A stretch of 19,781 nt of DNA from Thermomicrobiaceae bacterium (GCA_007124395.1 SLFF01000140.1:1-19781); one strand, 5' to 3'; counted from the first letter of the stretch, positions 6,547-14,715 are shown. The notes: generated by a model from the letters alone, not told the origin. Numbers and translations: made by a program.

Positions 6547-9051
6547 ATGTCCGCGCTACCGCTAACAGTCTGGCTGGTGGAGGACAACCCGGGCGATGCG
6601 CGGCTCATTCGAGAGTACCTCAAAGACGTGCCACCAGGCGGCAGCTTCGAGCTCCGGCACCTGTCATCCATGCAGGAACTCGCCAGTTTAGACCTTCAGG
6701 CCCATTGCGATCTGATTCTGCTCGATCTGCACCTCGCCGATAGTGAGGGGCTGGAAACCCTGAATAGATGCGTGGATATCAGGCCTGAAGTTCCGGTGAT
6801 CGTGCTGACGGGACTTGAAAGTGAGTCCATCGGGATCAACGCGGTGCGTGGCGGCGCCCAAGACTATCTCGTTAAAGATGACATCAATCCAATCCTGCTC
6901 AGCCGTTCGATCGCCTACGCCGTGGAGCGGGTGCGCCTCAGCGGGCATCTGCGTCAGGAGCGTGATGAACGCCATGTGCTGAACGCGGCAATTGGTCAGT
7001 TGGGCCAGGGAATGATTCTGGCTGACGCTCAACTTCCAGACTGTCCGATCTCGTTCGCCAACCCGGCTTTCCTCGCGATCACTGGATACGATCTGGATGA
7101 GATCATTGGCCAGAACTGCCGATTTCTTCAAGGCCCAGAGACCGACAAAGCAGCAGTTGAACAGATCCGTGACGGCATATCACATCACAAGAATATCGAT
7201 GTAGAGCTTCTCAACTACCGCAAAGACGGCACCGCGTTCTGGAACCAATTGCTCATCTCACCGGTGTTCAGCCAGGATGGACAACTCACTCACTATGTCG
7301 GGCTGCAGACAGACGTTACCGCGCGTCGTGAGCAGGAAAAACGACTCGAACTCTTGCGAATGGCGATCGATCAGGCAAATGAATCGATCATCATCAGCAC
7401 CCGACTCGATCAGCAGAAGACTCCGGAGATTGTCTTTGCCAATCACGCATTCACTGAGCTCACCGGATATCAGGCCACAGATATCGATGGCCGCAAGGCG
7501 ATGCTTCTCCTGGGCTCGCAGACCGATCCACTCACTGTCAATCAGATCAATCGAGCGATTCGCAAGGGTGAAGCGTTCCAGGGAGAAACGGCCGGGCAGC
7601 GTCGGAATGGCGAATCCTTTGACATGCTGTTGAACATCTCGCCGGTTCGCGATCAGCACGGGATTATCAATCACCATGTGTCAACTCAGTCGGACATCAC
7701 CCTGCGCAAGCAATATGAACAACAGATCCTTCATGACGCTCTGCATGATCACCTGACCGGCCGTCCGAACCGCGTCATGTTCAGCGAACGGATTGCCCAG
7801 GCCTTGTCACACGCAACCCGGAACCCGAATTTCGATTTCGCAGTGTTCATGCTCGACATTGATCAGTTCAAGATCGTGAATGACGGTCTGGGACATAGCG
7901 CTGGAGACCAGTTGCTCATCGAAGTCGCCAAACGGATCGAGGGTATTCTCGAACCGAGCGATACGCTCGCCAGACTCGGGGGAGACGATTTCGGCATCAT
8001 CGTTGAAGACATTGGCACTCCCTACGATGCTGCGCGGGTTGCCCGCCGTCTGCAGCGAGCACTGCAGGATTCGTTCTCCATCAGTAATCACTCGATTTCC
8101 GCCACCGCGGGAATCGGTATCGTGTTGAATAGCGCTCGCTACGAGAATCCGGAAGCTATCGTCCGCGACGCGGACACCGCCATGTACCGCGCCAAGAACC
8201 GGGGCCGCGGGCAATATGAGATCTTCGATACTGAGCATCATCTGATGGCTGTCAACCGGCTAACCCTGGAAAACGAGCTTCGCAGGGCACTGATCAATCG
8301 CGAATTCCGTGTCTACTTTCAACCGATTATTGAGATCGGAACCAATCGCTTCGCAGCTGGCGAAGCACTCGTTCGCTGGCAGCACCCAGTGCATGGACTG
8401 GTCGGGCCAGGGTACTTCCTCGACGTAGCGATCGAAGCCGAGCTTATGGAAGAAATCGGAGACTTCGTACTGCAGGAGTCAATCGCTGCACTCGCAGACT
8501 GGCGAGACGTCGCTGACCGGTATGGCTACCGCCTTCCCAGCGTCACGGTAAATCTCGATCAACGCGAGTTGGCGTCCCCAACCCTTGTCAACAGAATCAA
8601 ACGGCTACTCGCCCATCACAAGCTCAGTGCCTACAACCTGGTGGTGGAGATCACCGAACGGGCGCTGGCGTCCGGAGATCCTGAGCCTGTCGCCGCGGTC
8701 AAGGCGCTGAGCAAACTCGGTGTAAGGATCGCGATCGATGATTTCGGCGTGGGCTATTCAACGTTTGCCATTCTCCAGAAAATCCCCGTAAATTTCCTCA
8801 AGCTTGACCGATCGATCATCGCAACCGACGGCGACCTTCAGTACTCCAACGCGATCCTTCGATCGATCAGCTCTCTCGCATCAGAGCTGGGGATCCGGAC
8901 CGTGGCCGAAGGGATCGAAGCCACCGAACAAATCGAGCTCGCGAAAAGCGTAAACATCGATCTGGCCCAGGGATATCTGCTTGGATTCCCAGCTCCTCTG
9001 AGTGACATCTCCGCGTACTTTCACGAGATTGCGGCTGCTTCGCAGGAGTAG
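6547..9051 (+). CDS. REC-LOV-PAS-GGDEF-EAL protein: predicted blue-light and phosphorylation-controlled c-di-GMP enzyme
   Basis: An 834-residue cytoplasmic protein with five domains. REC (about 5-125) has E12-D13, phosphoacceptor D60 and K110. LOV (about 145-260) has GQNCRFLQG with the flavin-adduct cysteine C191, plus N223 and N233 and the Q254 expected of an FMN pocket, so it should sense blue light. A second PAS (about 270-385) is LOV-like but has Ala at the cysteine position. GGDEF (about 395-560) carries GGDDF at 478-482, an allowed variant. The I-site position reads EPSD, not RxxD, so product inhibition is probably lost. EAL (about 575-830) has EAL 606-608, the VNL asparagine near 669, EITE 701-704, DDFG 731-734, LKLD and AEGIE, a complete phosphodiesterase set. 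Net synthesis or breakdown cannot be read from sequence. GGAGG lies about 7 nt before the ATG. Third gene of the operon. Confidence 0.94.
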   Translation: MSALPLTVWLVEDNPGDARLIREYLKDVPPGGSFELRHLSSMQELASLDLQAHCDLILLDLHLADSEGLETLNRCVDIRPEVPVIVLTGLESESIGINAVRGGAQDYLVKDDINPILLSRSIAYAVERVRLSGHLRQERDERHVLNAAIGQLGQGMILADAQLPDCPISFANPAFLAITGYDLDEIIGQNCRFLQGPETDKAAVEQIRDGISHHKNIDVELLNYRKDGTAFWNQLLISPVFSQDGQLTHYVGLQTDVTARREQEKRLELLRMAIDQANESIIISTRLDQQKTPEIVFANHAFTELTGYQATDIDGRKAMLLLGSQTDPLTVNQINRAIRKGEAFQGETAGQRRNGESFDMLLNISPVRDQHGIINHHVSTQSDITLRKQYEQQILHDALHDHLTGRPNRVMFSERIAQALSHATRNPNFDFAVFMLDIDQFKIVNDGLGHSAGDQLLIEVAKRIEGILEPSDTLARLGGDDFGIIVEDIGTPYDAARVARRLQRALQDSFSISNHSISATAGIGIVLNSARYENPEAIVRDADTAMYRAKNRGRGQYEIFDTEHHLMAVNRLTLENELRRALINREFRVYFQPIIEIGTNRFAAGEALVRWQHPVHGLVGPGYFLDVAIEAELMEEIGDFVLQESIAALADWRDVADRYGYRLPSVTVNLDQRELASPTLVNRIKRLLAHHKLSAYNLVVEITERALASGDPEPVAAVKALSKLGVRIAIDDFGVGYSTFAILQKIPVNFLKLDRSIIATDGDLQYSNAILRSISSLASELGIRTVAEGIEATEQIELAKSVNIDLAQGYLLGFPAPLSDISAYFHEIAAASQE

Positions 9052-9254
9052 TCAGAACGCTCGCAGTCTGCCCTGTTTATGACCTCGAGATACGCCCGCA
9101 TTGGACGAATCAGTACAATCTCAGTGACAATACAGAACTTGTCGATGACGTCTGATGCTCACCGGGCACACGAAACGTGCTAGATTCTGCAGTGACTTCG
9201 AACAAGGTGGCACACGAGACAGACCGATGTGACTCGTCGGAAATCGGAGTACTC

Positions 9255-11369
9255 TTGAACGTGACACGTCAACCCCAGGACCATGATTTCTCCAATACGC
9301 TTCAGGTATTGAACGCGATATCAGATTCGGTCATCATGCTCGATCCCGGGCATCACATAGTCGAAGTCAATCAGCGCGCAGGGGATCTTCTTGGTTGGAC
9401 GCCAGAGGAGCTTCGGGGCACCAGAATCGATGAGCTCGTGCATGATCAGGCTCGCGAACAGTTGCTGGAGTTCATCCGGTACCACGCCACGCAGTCAGCA
9501 CCAGACACCGCCGCAGCGTCGGCCCGGTTCAACGTGAACACTCGAAGCGGCGCCGTTCTCAACGCGGAGATCGAGACCAGACCGATCGCGATTTCAGAGC
9601 AATCCTTTCTCCTCGTCACAATTCGCGACATCACCCAGCACACCCGGCTGGCAAATGAGCTCCGCACCAATCAGTTGCTGCTGGCCGAAGCGCAGCGCGT
9701 TGCCAAACTCGGGAGCTGGCGCTGGGATGTGCTCACCGATGAAATCACGTGGTCGCACGAGCTGTATCGCCTGTTCGGCGTTGAGCCGTCCGATGACCCT
9801 ATGAGCTACGCCGACTACATTCTCTACATTCATCCCGCCGATCGTGATCGGGTCTCACAGACCATCAGCGAGGCGCTGGAGCGACGATCGTCCTTCGAGT
9901 TGGAGCACCGGATCGTTCGTCCCGATGGCATCGTCAGGCTCATCTACAGCCAGGGAGCGATCACCGTCAATGAGGCGGGAGATCTGATCAGCATGGTGGG
10001 AACCGCTCAGGACGTCACCGAACGTAAGGCGAGCGAAGCTCAGGCATTTCAGCTGGCCCTGGAGCAGGCAGCCAGACAAGAGGCAGAGCGAACCAAAGAG
10101 CGCTTTCAGTTCCTCTCCGAAGTGAGCGAGGCTCTGGCAACATCGCTCGAGTACGAGACCACCCTGGCGAAGCTGATGCGTCTGATCATCCCCAAACAGG
10201 CGGACTGGTGTTCGATCAACACGCTGGAATCGAATGGCAACATCAATCGGCTGGCACTGGCGCATCGAAACCCGGAAAAACAAGTGATTCTGGAATCGAT
10301 CCGGGAGCGCGGATTTCTGCCGCATGGTGACGATTCCCACCCACTGACCCGGGCTCTGCAGGATGGACGCCCCCAGCTCCATGCAACCGTCACCGACGAG
10401 ATGTTGCAGAAAATGGCCCGGAGCCCGGAACACCTGGAGCTCGCCCGCCAGCTCAATCCAACCTCGGTCATGCTGGTACCGCTGGTCGCCCGCGGTCGGG
10501 CGTTCGGCGTGGTCACGTTTGGTATGTCGGACTCCGGTCGTCGCTATACAGATGATGATCTCCATCTGGCATCCGAGGTGACCCACCGGGCCGCGGTCAG
10601 CATCGACAACGCGCATCTTTACTACGAAGCACAGGAAGCAGCCCGGGCACGAGAAGAGTTCGTCTCCCTGGTCTCTCACGAGTTGAAGACACCGTTAACC
10701 GTTATCAAAGGCTATATCCAGGTTCTGGAGCGGTATCTCAACAAACCTGAGTGGGAGCACGAACGCATTATCACAACGAGAGAGCGGCTCTTTACCCAGG
10801 TCACGCGGCTCGAGTTGCTTGTTTCCGACATCCTCGATGTGTCTCGCATGCAGCGCGGGCGACTTGACCTGAATCTGACTCCCGATACTGACCTGGTTGA
10901 GCTGGCTCAGCTGGTCGCTGATCGGTTCGATGACGCGATCGAACGTCGCCCGGACCACGAGATGATTGTCCATGCCAGCGGACCAGTTCGGGGACAGTGG
11001 GATCCTCTACGACTCGATCAGGTGTTTTCGAATCTGCTGTCGAATGCCTTGAAATACTCCCCTGATGGTGGGCCAATCGAGGTCTCCATTCAGGCAGATC
11101 AACACGATGCAACGGTCAGGATTGAGGATCAAGGGGTCGGGATCTCCGACGAGGAGCAGGCAAGACTGTTTCAACCGTTTCAGCGGGGAGCTGCGGCCTC
11201 AAGAGGAATCAGCGGCACCGGGCTGGGGCTTTACATCACCAGGCAGATTATCGAACAGCATGGCGGATCGATCTCTGTCTCTTCTGCACCAGGCGAGTCA
11301 ACGACATTTACCTTCTGCCTTCCGCTGATTCCGGATATCGACGAGACCGCACAGCAAATCACTCACTGA
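9255..11369 (+). CDS. PAS-PAS-GAF sensor histidine kinase
   Basis: A soluble kinase of about 704 residues. PAS1 lies at about 12-127 (NAISDSVIMLDPGHHIVEVN), PAS2 of the PAS_3 type at about 146-257 (KLGSWRWDVLTDEITWS, HPADRDRV, then VTERK), and a coiled coil at about 262-286. A GAF domain follows (about 290-454) and then HisKA with H475 in VSHELKTPLTVIKGY. The HATPase has N597 in NLLSNALKYSPDGG, DQGVG starting at D625, and GTGLGLYITRQIIEQHGG. The frame opens as far as a GTG at 9177, but no SD precedes that codon. GGAG at 9246-9249 sits 5 nt before the TTG at 9255, which I prefer. GTG at 9261 is also possible. It lies about 200 nt after the LOV protein, on the same strand, with no regulator of its own. 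It may feed the same regulator or an unlinked one (inference). Confidence 0.92.
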   Translation: MNVTRQPQDHDFSNTLQVLNAISDSVIMLDPGHHIVEVNQRAGDLLGWTPEELRGTRIDELVHDQAREQLLEFIRYHATQSAPDTAAASARFNVNTRSGAVLNAEIETRPIAISEQSFLLVTIRDITQHTRLANELRTNQLLLAEAQRVAKLGSWRWDVLTDEITWSHELYRLFGVEPSDDPMSYADYILYIHPADRDRVSQTISEALERRSSFELEHRIVRPDGIVRLIYSQGAITVNEAGDLISMVGTAQDVTERKASEAQAFQLALEQAARQEAERTKERFQFLSEVSEALATSLEYETTLAKLMRLIIPKQADWCSINTLESNGNINRLALAHRNPEKQVILESIRERGFLPHGDDSHPLTRALQDGRPQLHATVTDEMLQKMARSPEHLELARQLNPTSVMLVPLVARGRAFGVVTFGMSDSGRRYTDDDLHLASEVTHRAAVSIDNAHLYYEAQEAARAREEFVSLVSHELKTPLTVIKGYIQVLERYLNKPEWEHERIITTRERLFTQVTRLELLVSDILDVSRMQRGRLDLNLTPDTDLVELAQLVADRFDDAIERRPDHEMIVHASGPVRGQWDPLRLDQVFSNLLSNALKYSPDGGPIEVSIQADQHDATVRIEDQGVGISDEEQARLFQPFQRGAAASRGISGTGLGLYITRQIIEQHGGSISVSSAPGESTTFTFCLPLIPDIDETAQQITH

Positions 11370-11394
11370 TGGCATTTCGGAATGAAGGGTCATG

Positions 11395-11400
11395 TACAAT
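11395..11400 (+). promoter_or_regulatory. Possible -10 element for the tRNA-Arg/moaX transcript
   Basis: TACAAT matches 5 of 6 bases of the -10 consensus and is preceded directly by TG. It lies 48 nt before the tRNA, giving a leader of about 40 nt. No convincing -35 is seen at 16-18 nt, so this is a weak call. Confidence 0.35.
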
Positions 11401-11448
11401 TCGGGGGTGAACGTCTGGATCGCTCAATCCTGGCGAGTTCACTGGCTT

Positions 11449-11521
11449 GCCCCCGTAGTTCAGGGGATAGAACGGCGGCCTTCTAAGCCGCATGTCGCAG
11501 GTTCGAGTCCTGCCGGGGGCA
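11449..11521 (+). tRNA. tRNA-Arg (anticodon UCU)
   Basis: A complete 73-nt cloverleaf. The acceptor stem is GCCCCCG with CGGGGGC, the D arm GTTC/GAAC, and the anticodon stem GCGGC/GCCGC around loop CTTCTAA. The anticodon TCT is at 11482-11484, and the T arm is GCAGG-TTCGAGT-CCTGC. The discriminator base is A and the 3' CCA is not encoded. It reads AGA codons (and possibly AGG). moaX begins 39 nt downstream without a visible terminator, so the two may share a transcript. Confidence 0.97.
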
Positions 11522-11560
11522 CTATCTCTTCACCCTTCACGTAATCAACAGGAGACTACG

Positions 11561-12265
11561 TTGCGCATCAGACTGCTTTATTTCGCCGTCGTTCGGGAGC
11601 TGATTGGTCAGTCGCAGGAAACCCGTGAAGCCTCCCCGGGGGAGACCCTGGAAGATGTGTTTTCCGGGATCGCCAGCGAGCATCCCCAGATCCAGCGGCT
11701 TCGGCCATCGCTCCTTTTCATGGTTAACGAGGAATACGCCGACCCCTCCTACGCCGTTCAGGAAGGCGATGAGATCGCCCTGATCCCGCCGGTATCCGGC
11801 GGAGAAACGAAGCGATTTCAAGTCACTGAGGCACCGGTATCAGAAGCAGATGTCTCGGCGATGGTTGCCTCTCCGGGTTCGGGGGCGATCGTCACCTTCG
11901 TCGGCACCGTGCGCGATAACGCACGTGGTCGGGCAGTGAAGAGCCTGGACTATGAAGCGTATCCACCAGCTGCCGAAAAGATGCTTCAGCAGATCGGCGA
12001 TGAAATCCAGGAACGCTGGCAAATCGAAGCCACGGCTATTCTCCACCGGATGGGGCATCTCAGCGTCGGGGAAGCCAGCGTGGCAATCGCCGTTGCCTCC
12101 GCCCATCGTGGTGACGCCTTCGATGCTTGCCGCTATGCGATCGACCGGATCAAAGAGATCGTCCCGATCTGGAAGAAAGAGTTTTATGAAGACGGCGAAA
12201 CGTGGGTAGGCAGCGAGGCTGAATACCAGGCCGCCTTCGGAACCTCTGGAAGAGCCTCAGGCTGA
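11561..12265 (+). CDS. moaX: MoaD-MoaE fusion, molybdopterin synthase (MoaX-like)
   Basis: Molybdopterin synthase inserts two sulfurs into cyclic pyranopterin monophosphate to give molybdopterin. Here both subunits are one 234-residue chain. Residues 1-81 are MoaD, a ubiquitin-like sulfur carrier (RIRLLYFAVVREL, FMVNEEYA, GDEIALIPPVSGG) ending in the essential Gly-Gly at 80-81. Residues about 85-226 are MoaE (GAIVTFVGTVRDN, LDYEAY, HRMGHLSVGE, SAHRGDAFDACRYAIDRIK, WKKEF with the active-site lysines near 205-206). The MoaD C-terminus must be free to be thiocarboxylated, so cleavage after Gly-Gly is expected, as known for MoaX of Mycobacterium tuberculosis. The frame runs back into the tRNA. 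The TTG at 11561, 7 nt after AGGAGA and at the natural MoaD N-terminus, is the start. Confidence 0.94.
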   Translation: MRIRLLYFAVVRELIGQSQETREASPGETLEDVFSGIASEHPQIQRLRPSLLFMVNEEYADPSYAVQEGDEIALIPPVSGGETKRFQVTEAPVSEADVSAMVASPGSGAIVTFVGTVRDNARGRAVKSLDYEAYPPAAEKMLQQIGDEIQERWQIEATAILHRMGHLSVGEASVAIAVASAHRGDAFDACRYAIDRIKEIVPIWKKEFYEDGETWVGSEAEYQAAFGTSGRASG

Positions 12266-12303
12266 CCTTATTGACCTCGTGAATTTAGCGCACTGAACGG
12301 GTG

Positions 12304-12327
12304 CGGCCCCGGCAAATGCCGGGGCCG
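12304..12327. terminator. Perfect GC hairpin between convergent moaX and CBS genes
   Basis: CGGCCCCGGC pairs with GCCGGGGCCG (10 bp) around AAAT. It lies 38 nt after the moaX stop and 35 nt beyond the end of the convergent CBS gene, so it can fold in both transcripts. No T-run flanks it on either strand, so it may be a weak or Rho-assisted bidirectional terminator. Confidence 0.55.
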
Positions 12328-12362
12328 TCTGAGAAGGAGTGGAGTGAATGAGGACCGGGACC

Positions 12363-13004
12363 TTACTCTTCGCCCTGGTCCTTGATCATGCCGAATTCCA
12401 TTGAGGAGATCGCCAGCACCAGATCTCCGTCTTGCACTCCCTGGATCACGTTTCCCGGCAGGCGCTTTTGACCCTTGAAGATCATGCCGTGCTCAACGGT
12501 GAAGAATTCCACGTCGCCAGTTGCGGTGAACGTAGCCTCTTTCAGTTCGCCAAGCTTGGAGTCTTCCGAGTCCTTGACGGTCATACCCTCTTCGAGTTCC
12601 ATAGCGGGCGGTGCCGGCTCGTCACCACCCACTGCCTCGTGCGCGGCATTCAAATCGCTGCGATTAATCACCCCTACAAGGCGACCCTCTGCGTCCAGTA
12701 CCGGAACCTGTTCAATGTTGATGTCACCACCCAGAGCGGCATGTGCCTCTTCGATCGAGTGATTCTCCGTAACAGTCGGCACGTTCGGTTGCATGAACTC
12801 GCCAACTGGCCGCTCATAGTCATCATCGGATCCGTGCAGCAAATCATTGCGCTTGATGATGCCGACAAGCTGATCGCCTTCGACAACTAGCAGTGAGCGA
12901 GTCTCGTTCGTATCCATCCGTCGTTTGGCGTGCGAAGCCGGATCAGCCCGTTCGATAGTATCTACTTCGGGGGCGAACAGTTCACGAAGTGAGCTAGCGG
13001 TCAT
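12363..13004 (-). CDS. Tandem CBS-domain protein with C-terminal PRC-barrel-like domain
   Basis: A 213-residue soluble protein. CBS1 spans about 10-58 (SLLVVEGDQLVGIIKRNDLL) and CBS2 about 68-122 (VPVLDAEGRLVGVINRSDL). Each ends in the G-[IV]-[IV]-x-R-x-D-L signature of a nucleotide-binding pair that usually senses adenosine nucleotides. A Pro/Glu linker leads to a domain at about 138-205 (MTVKDSEDSKLGELKEATF, GDVEFFTVEHG, GDLVLAIS) resembling the PRC-barrel/DUF2171 fold. The target is unknown. Such proteins are often linked to stress or energy sensing, which is family knowledge, not shown here. AAAGGA lies 6 nt before the ATG. The gene is single, convergent with moaX and divergent from the M20 peptidase gene. 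Confidence 0.85.
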   Translation of the reverse strand: MTASSLRELFAPEVDTIERADPASHAKRRMDTNETRSLLVVEGDQLVGIIKRNDLLHGSDDDYERPVGEFMQPNVPTVTENHSIEEAHAALGGDINIEQVPVLDAEGRLVGVINRSDLNAAHEAVGGDEPAPPAMELEEGMTVKDSEDSKLGELKEATFTATGDVEFFTVEHGMIFKGQKRLPGNVIQGVQDGDLVLAISSMEFGMIKDQGEE

Positions 13005-13136
13005 TTCAGTTCCTTTCAGATTCCTTTAATCATTGCTTTGCGTATATCAGCGATCTTCCAGAAGCAATGCTTGGCCCGTCTTGCGCAAACGTCATGCCGC
13101 GGCTCGGGGACAAGTCATCGAGCGATGGCCAGCACG

Positions 13137-13165
13137 TTGCCAGAATGGAGCATTCCCGTTAGCAT
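13137..13165 (+). promoter_or_regulatory. Promoter of the M20 peptidase gene
   Basis: TTGCCA (5 of 6 with consensus) is separated by 17 nt from TAGCAT (4 of 6). The expected start near 13172 leaves a leader of about 50 nt before the ATG at 13225. It lies in the divergent gap with the CBS gene. Confidence 0.55.
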
Positions 13166-13224
13166 GACGATCATTGAGCCGACAACGAAACCACGGCAAT
13201 TGGCCTTACCATGAGGAGATTCAG

Positions 13225-14601
13225 ATGGCTGATCAGGCGCTAATGAAACAGATGATGGACGCAGTCGATGCTGCGCACGATGAAATCGTCGAGCTCTGCC
13301 AGGAGATCGTTCGGGTTCCATCGGTCAGCTTCGGTGATCCAGACAGTGGCGACGAACTCCCGGCCGCGGAGCTGATTCAGGCAAAGCTCGCGAAGGATGG
13401 CATCGAAGCCGATATTTACAAGCCCAGACCAAACCGGGGAAATCTGATCGCCAACTATGACAAGGACAAGAAGGACGCCAGCCCTAGCCTGCTGCTGATG
13501 TCGCACACCGATGTGGTTCCCGTCGAGGATGAATCTCAGTGGACCTATCCGCCCTTTGGCGCGGAGATTCACGATAACCGGATCTATGGACGTGGCGCAG
13601 CCGACATGAAGGGCACCGTCGCATCGCAGGCAATGGCGCTGATCCTTCTCAAGCGAGCTGGCGTGGAGCTTGACGGTCGCCTGACCTTCGCGACCTGTGC
13701 GGACGAAGAGACCGGCGGAGTGTATGGCTTTGGCTGGCAGGTTGAAAATCACCCGGAAACGCTCAAGGCGGACTACGCCGTCAACGAAGGTGGCGGCGAC
13801 CCAACCCATGGGGCTGCCGGGATGATCTATGAGATCGCCACCGGAGAAAAGGGCCGGCTGGAGATGCACTTCCACGTCGCCGGCAAGGGATTCCACGCAT
13901 CGCAGCCGTGGCGGGCAGACAACGCGATCTACAAAGCGCAGGAGCTGATTCGCCGAATCCAGAACTACGAGCCGGAAGTCTCCGTCGAAGCCGAAATCTT
14001 CGGGCATCTCGACAAACTCGCCGGTCTGGATGAAGAAGTGACCGTCGATAATCTCGAAGAGATTCTGGAGCGAGTCGGCAAGAGCAACTACAGTCTGGCC
14101 TCCAAGCTCCGTGCATGCTCCCGGATGACCCTCGTGGCATCGATGATGAACGCCGGGGTGAAATCGAACAGCGTCGCCGAGAATTGCACGATCGTCTGCG
14201 ATGTTCGCTCGCTCCCGAGTCAAGACAAGGCATACGTCGAGGCGCAGGCAGCGAAGATTGCCGAAGGCATCGACGGCGTGACGTTCCATGTCCACGAGAC
14301 ATCGATCTCCAACGCCTCATCGTTCGATTCGCCATTCCGTAGCAATGTCGAAGAGGCGACCCGTGCGGCACTCGGCTACGACGACATCACCTTCCTGCCC
14401 GGGCTGACGGTCGGGTTCACAGACTCCCGACTGGTTCGCCCACTGGGCAACACCATCTACGGATTCACCCCCTCTCATCCGGATGATGACCCGTCACTCA
14501 GCGGTGCTCACAACATCAATGAGTCACTCGGGATCGAAACACTGATTCTACGGACGAAGTATCACATCGCGCTGGCTCTTAGTACGTTGCAGAAGTCGTA
14601 G
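13225..14601 (+). CDS. M20-family metallopeptidase (ArgE/DapE/ACY1-type, dipeptidase-like)
   Basis: A 458-residue cytoplasmic zinc hydrolase. The di-metal site is visible: H94 with D96 (LLMSHTDVVP), the bridging D127 (GRGAADMKG), the catalytic and metal-binding pair E161-E162 (ADEETGG), E188 (NEGGG) and H429 (SGAHNINE). A lid/dimerisation domain occupies about 205-320, with the GKGFHAS histidine typical of M20. It removes or trims amino-acid or acyl-amino-acid substrates. The neighbours give no biosynthetic context (no arg or dap genes), so ArgE, DapE, succinyl-diaminopimelate desuccinylase or carboxypeptidase specificity cannot be told apart. The frame is open back to 13174, but the ATG at 13225 has AGGAG 6 nt before it. 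It has its own promoter and a strong terminator. Confidence 0.9.
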   Translation: MADQALMKQMMDAVDAAHDEIVELCQEIVRVPSVSFGDPDSGDELPAAELIQAKLAKDGIEADIYKPRPNRGNLIANYDKDKKDASPSLLLMSHTDVVPVEDESQWTYPPFGAEIHDNRIYGRGAADMKGTVASQAMALILLKRAGVELDGRLTFATCADEETGGVYGFGWQVENHPETLKADYAVNEGGGDPTHGAAGMIYEIATGEKGRLEMHFHVAGKGFHASQPWRADNAIYKAQELIRRIQNYEPEVSVEAEIFGHLDKLAGLDEEVTVDNLEEILERVGKSNYSLASKLRACSRMTLVASMMNAGVKSNSVAENCTIVCDVRSLPSQDKAYVEAQAAKIAEGIDGVTFHVHETSISNASSFDSPFRSNVEEATRAALGYDDITFLPGLTVGFTDSRLVRPLGNTIYGFTPSHPDDDPSLSGAHNINESLGIETLILRTKYHIALALSTLQKS

Positions 14602-14715
14602 GGCAGGTTCAGCATTGATCGTGGTACAGGTATTGCTTTAGAGAATTAACCCACATCGTGTGGCGGCCCGGTACCACCCCTTATCACGGAACTGGGCTAC
14701 CAATACCACCACCCC

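Noticed and set aside
9855..10679. 274-codon minus-strand open frame within the second kinase
   Set aside because: It is antisense to intact PAS2 and GAF domains and has no recognisable motif.
11492..11560. N-terminal extension of moaX starting inside tRNA-Arg
   Set aside because: The codons are tRNA sequence; the SD and MoaD N-terminus fit the TTG at 11561.
13240..14295. 351-codon minus-strand open frame
   Set aside because: It is the complement of the well-supported M20 peptidase gene, with no family motif or SD of its own.
14668..14680. A second GGTGGTACCGGG-like string on the minus strand resembling the T-box consensus
   Set aside because: It lies after the end of gdpD with no downstream minus-strand gene before the M20 stop. 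There is no Stem I, specifier or terminator around it, and the CGCGG part of the motif is altered. Probably chance.
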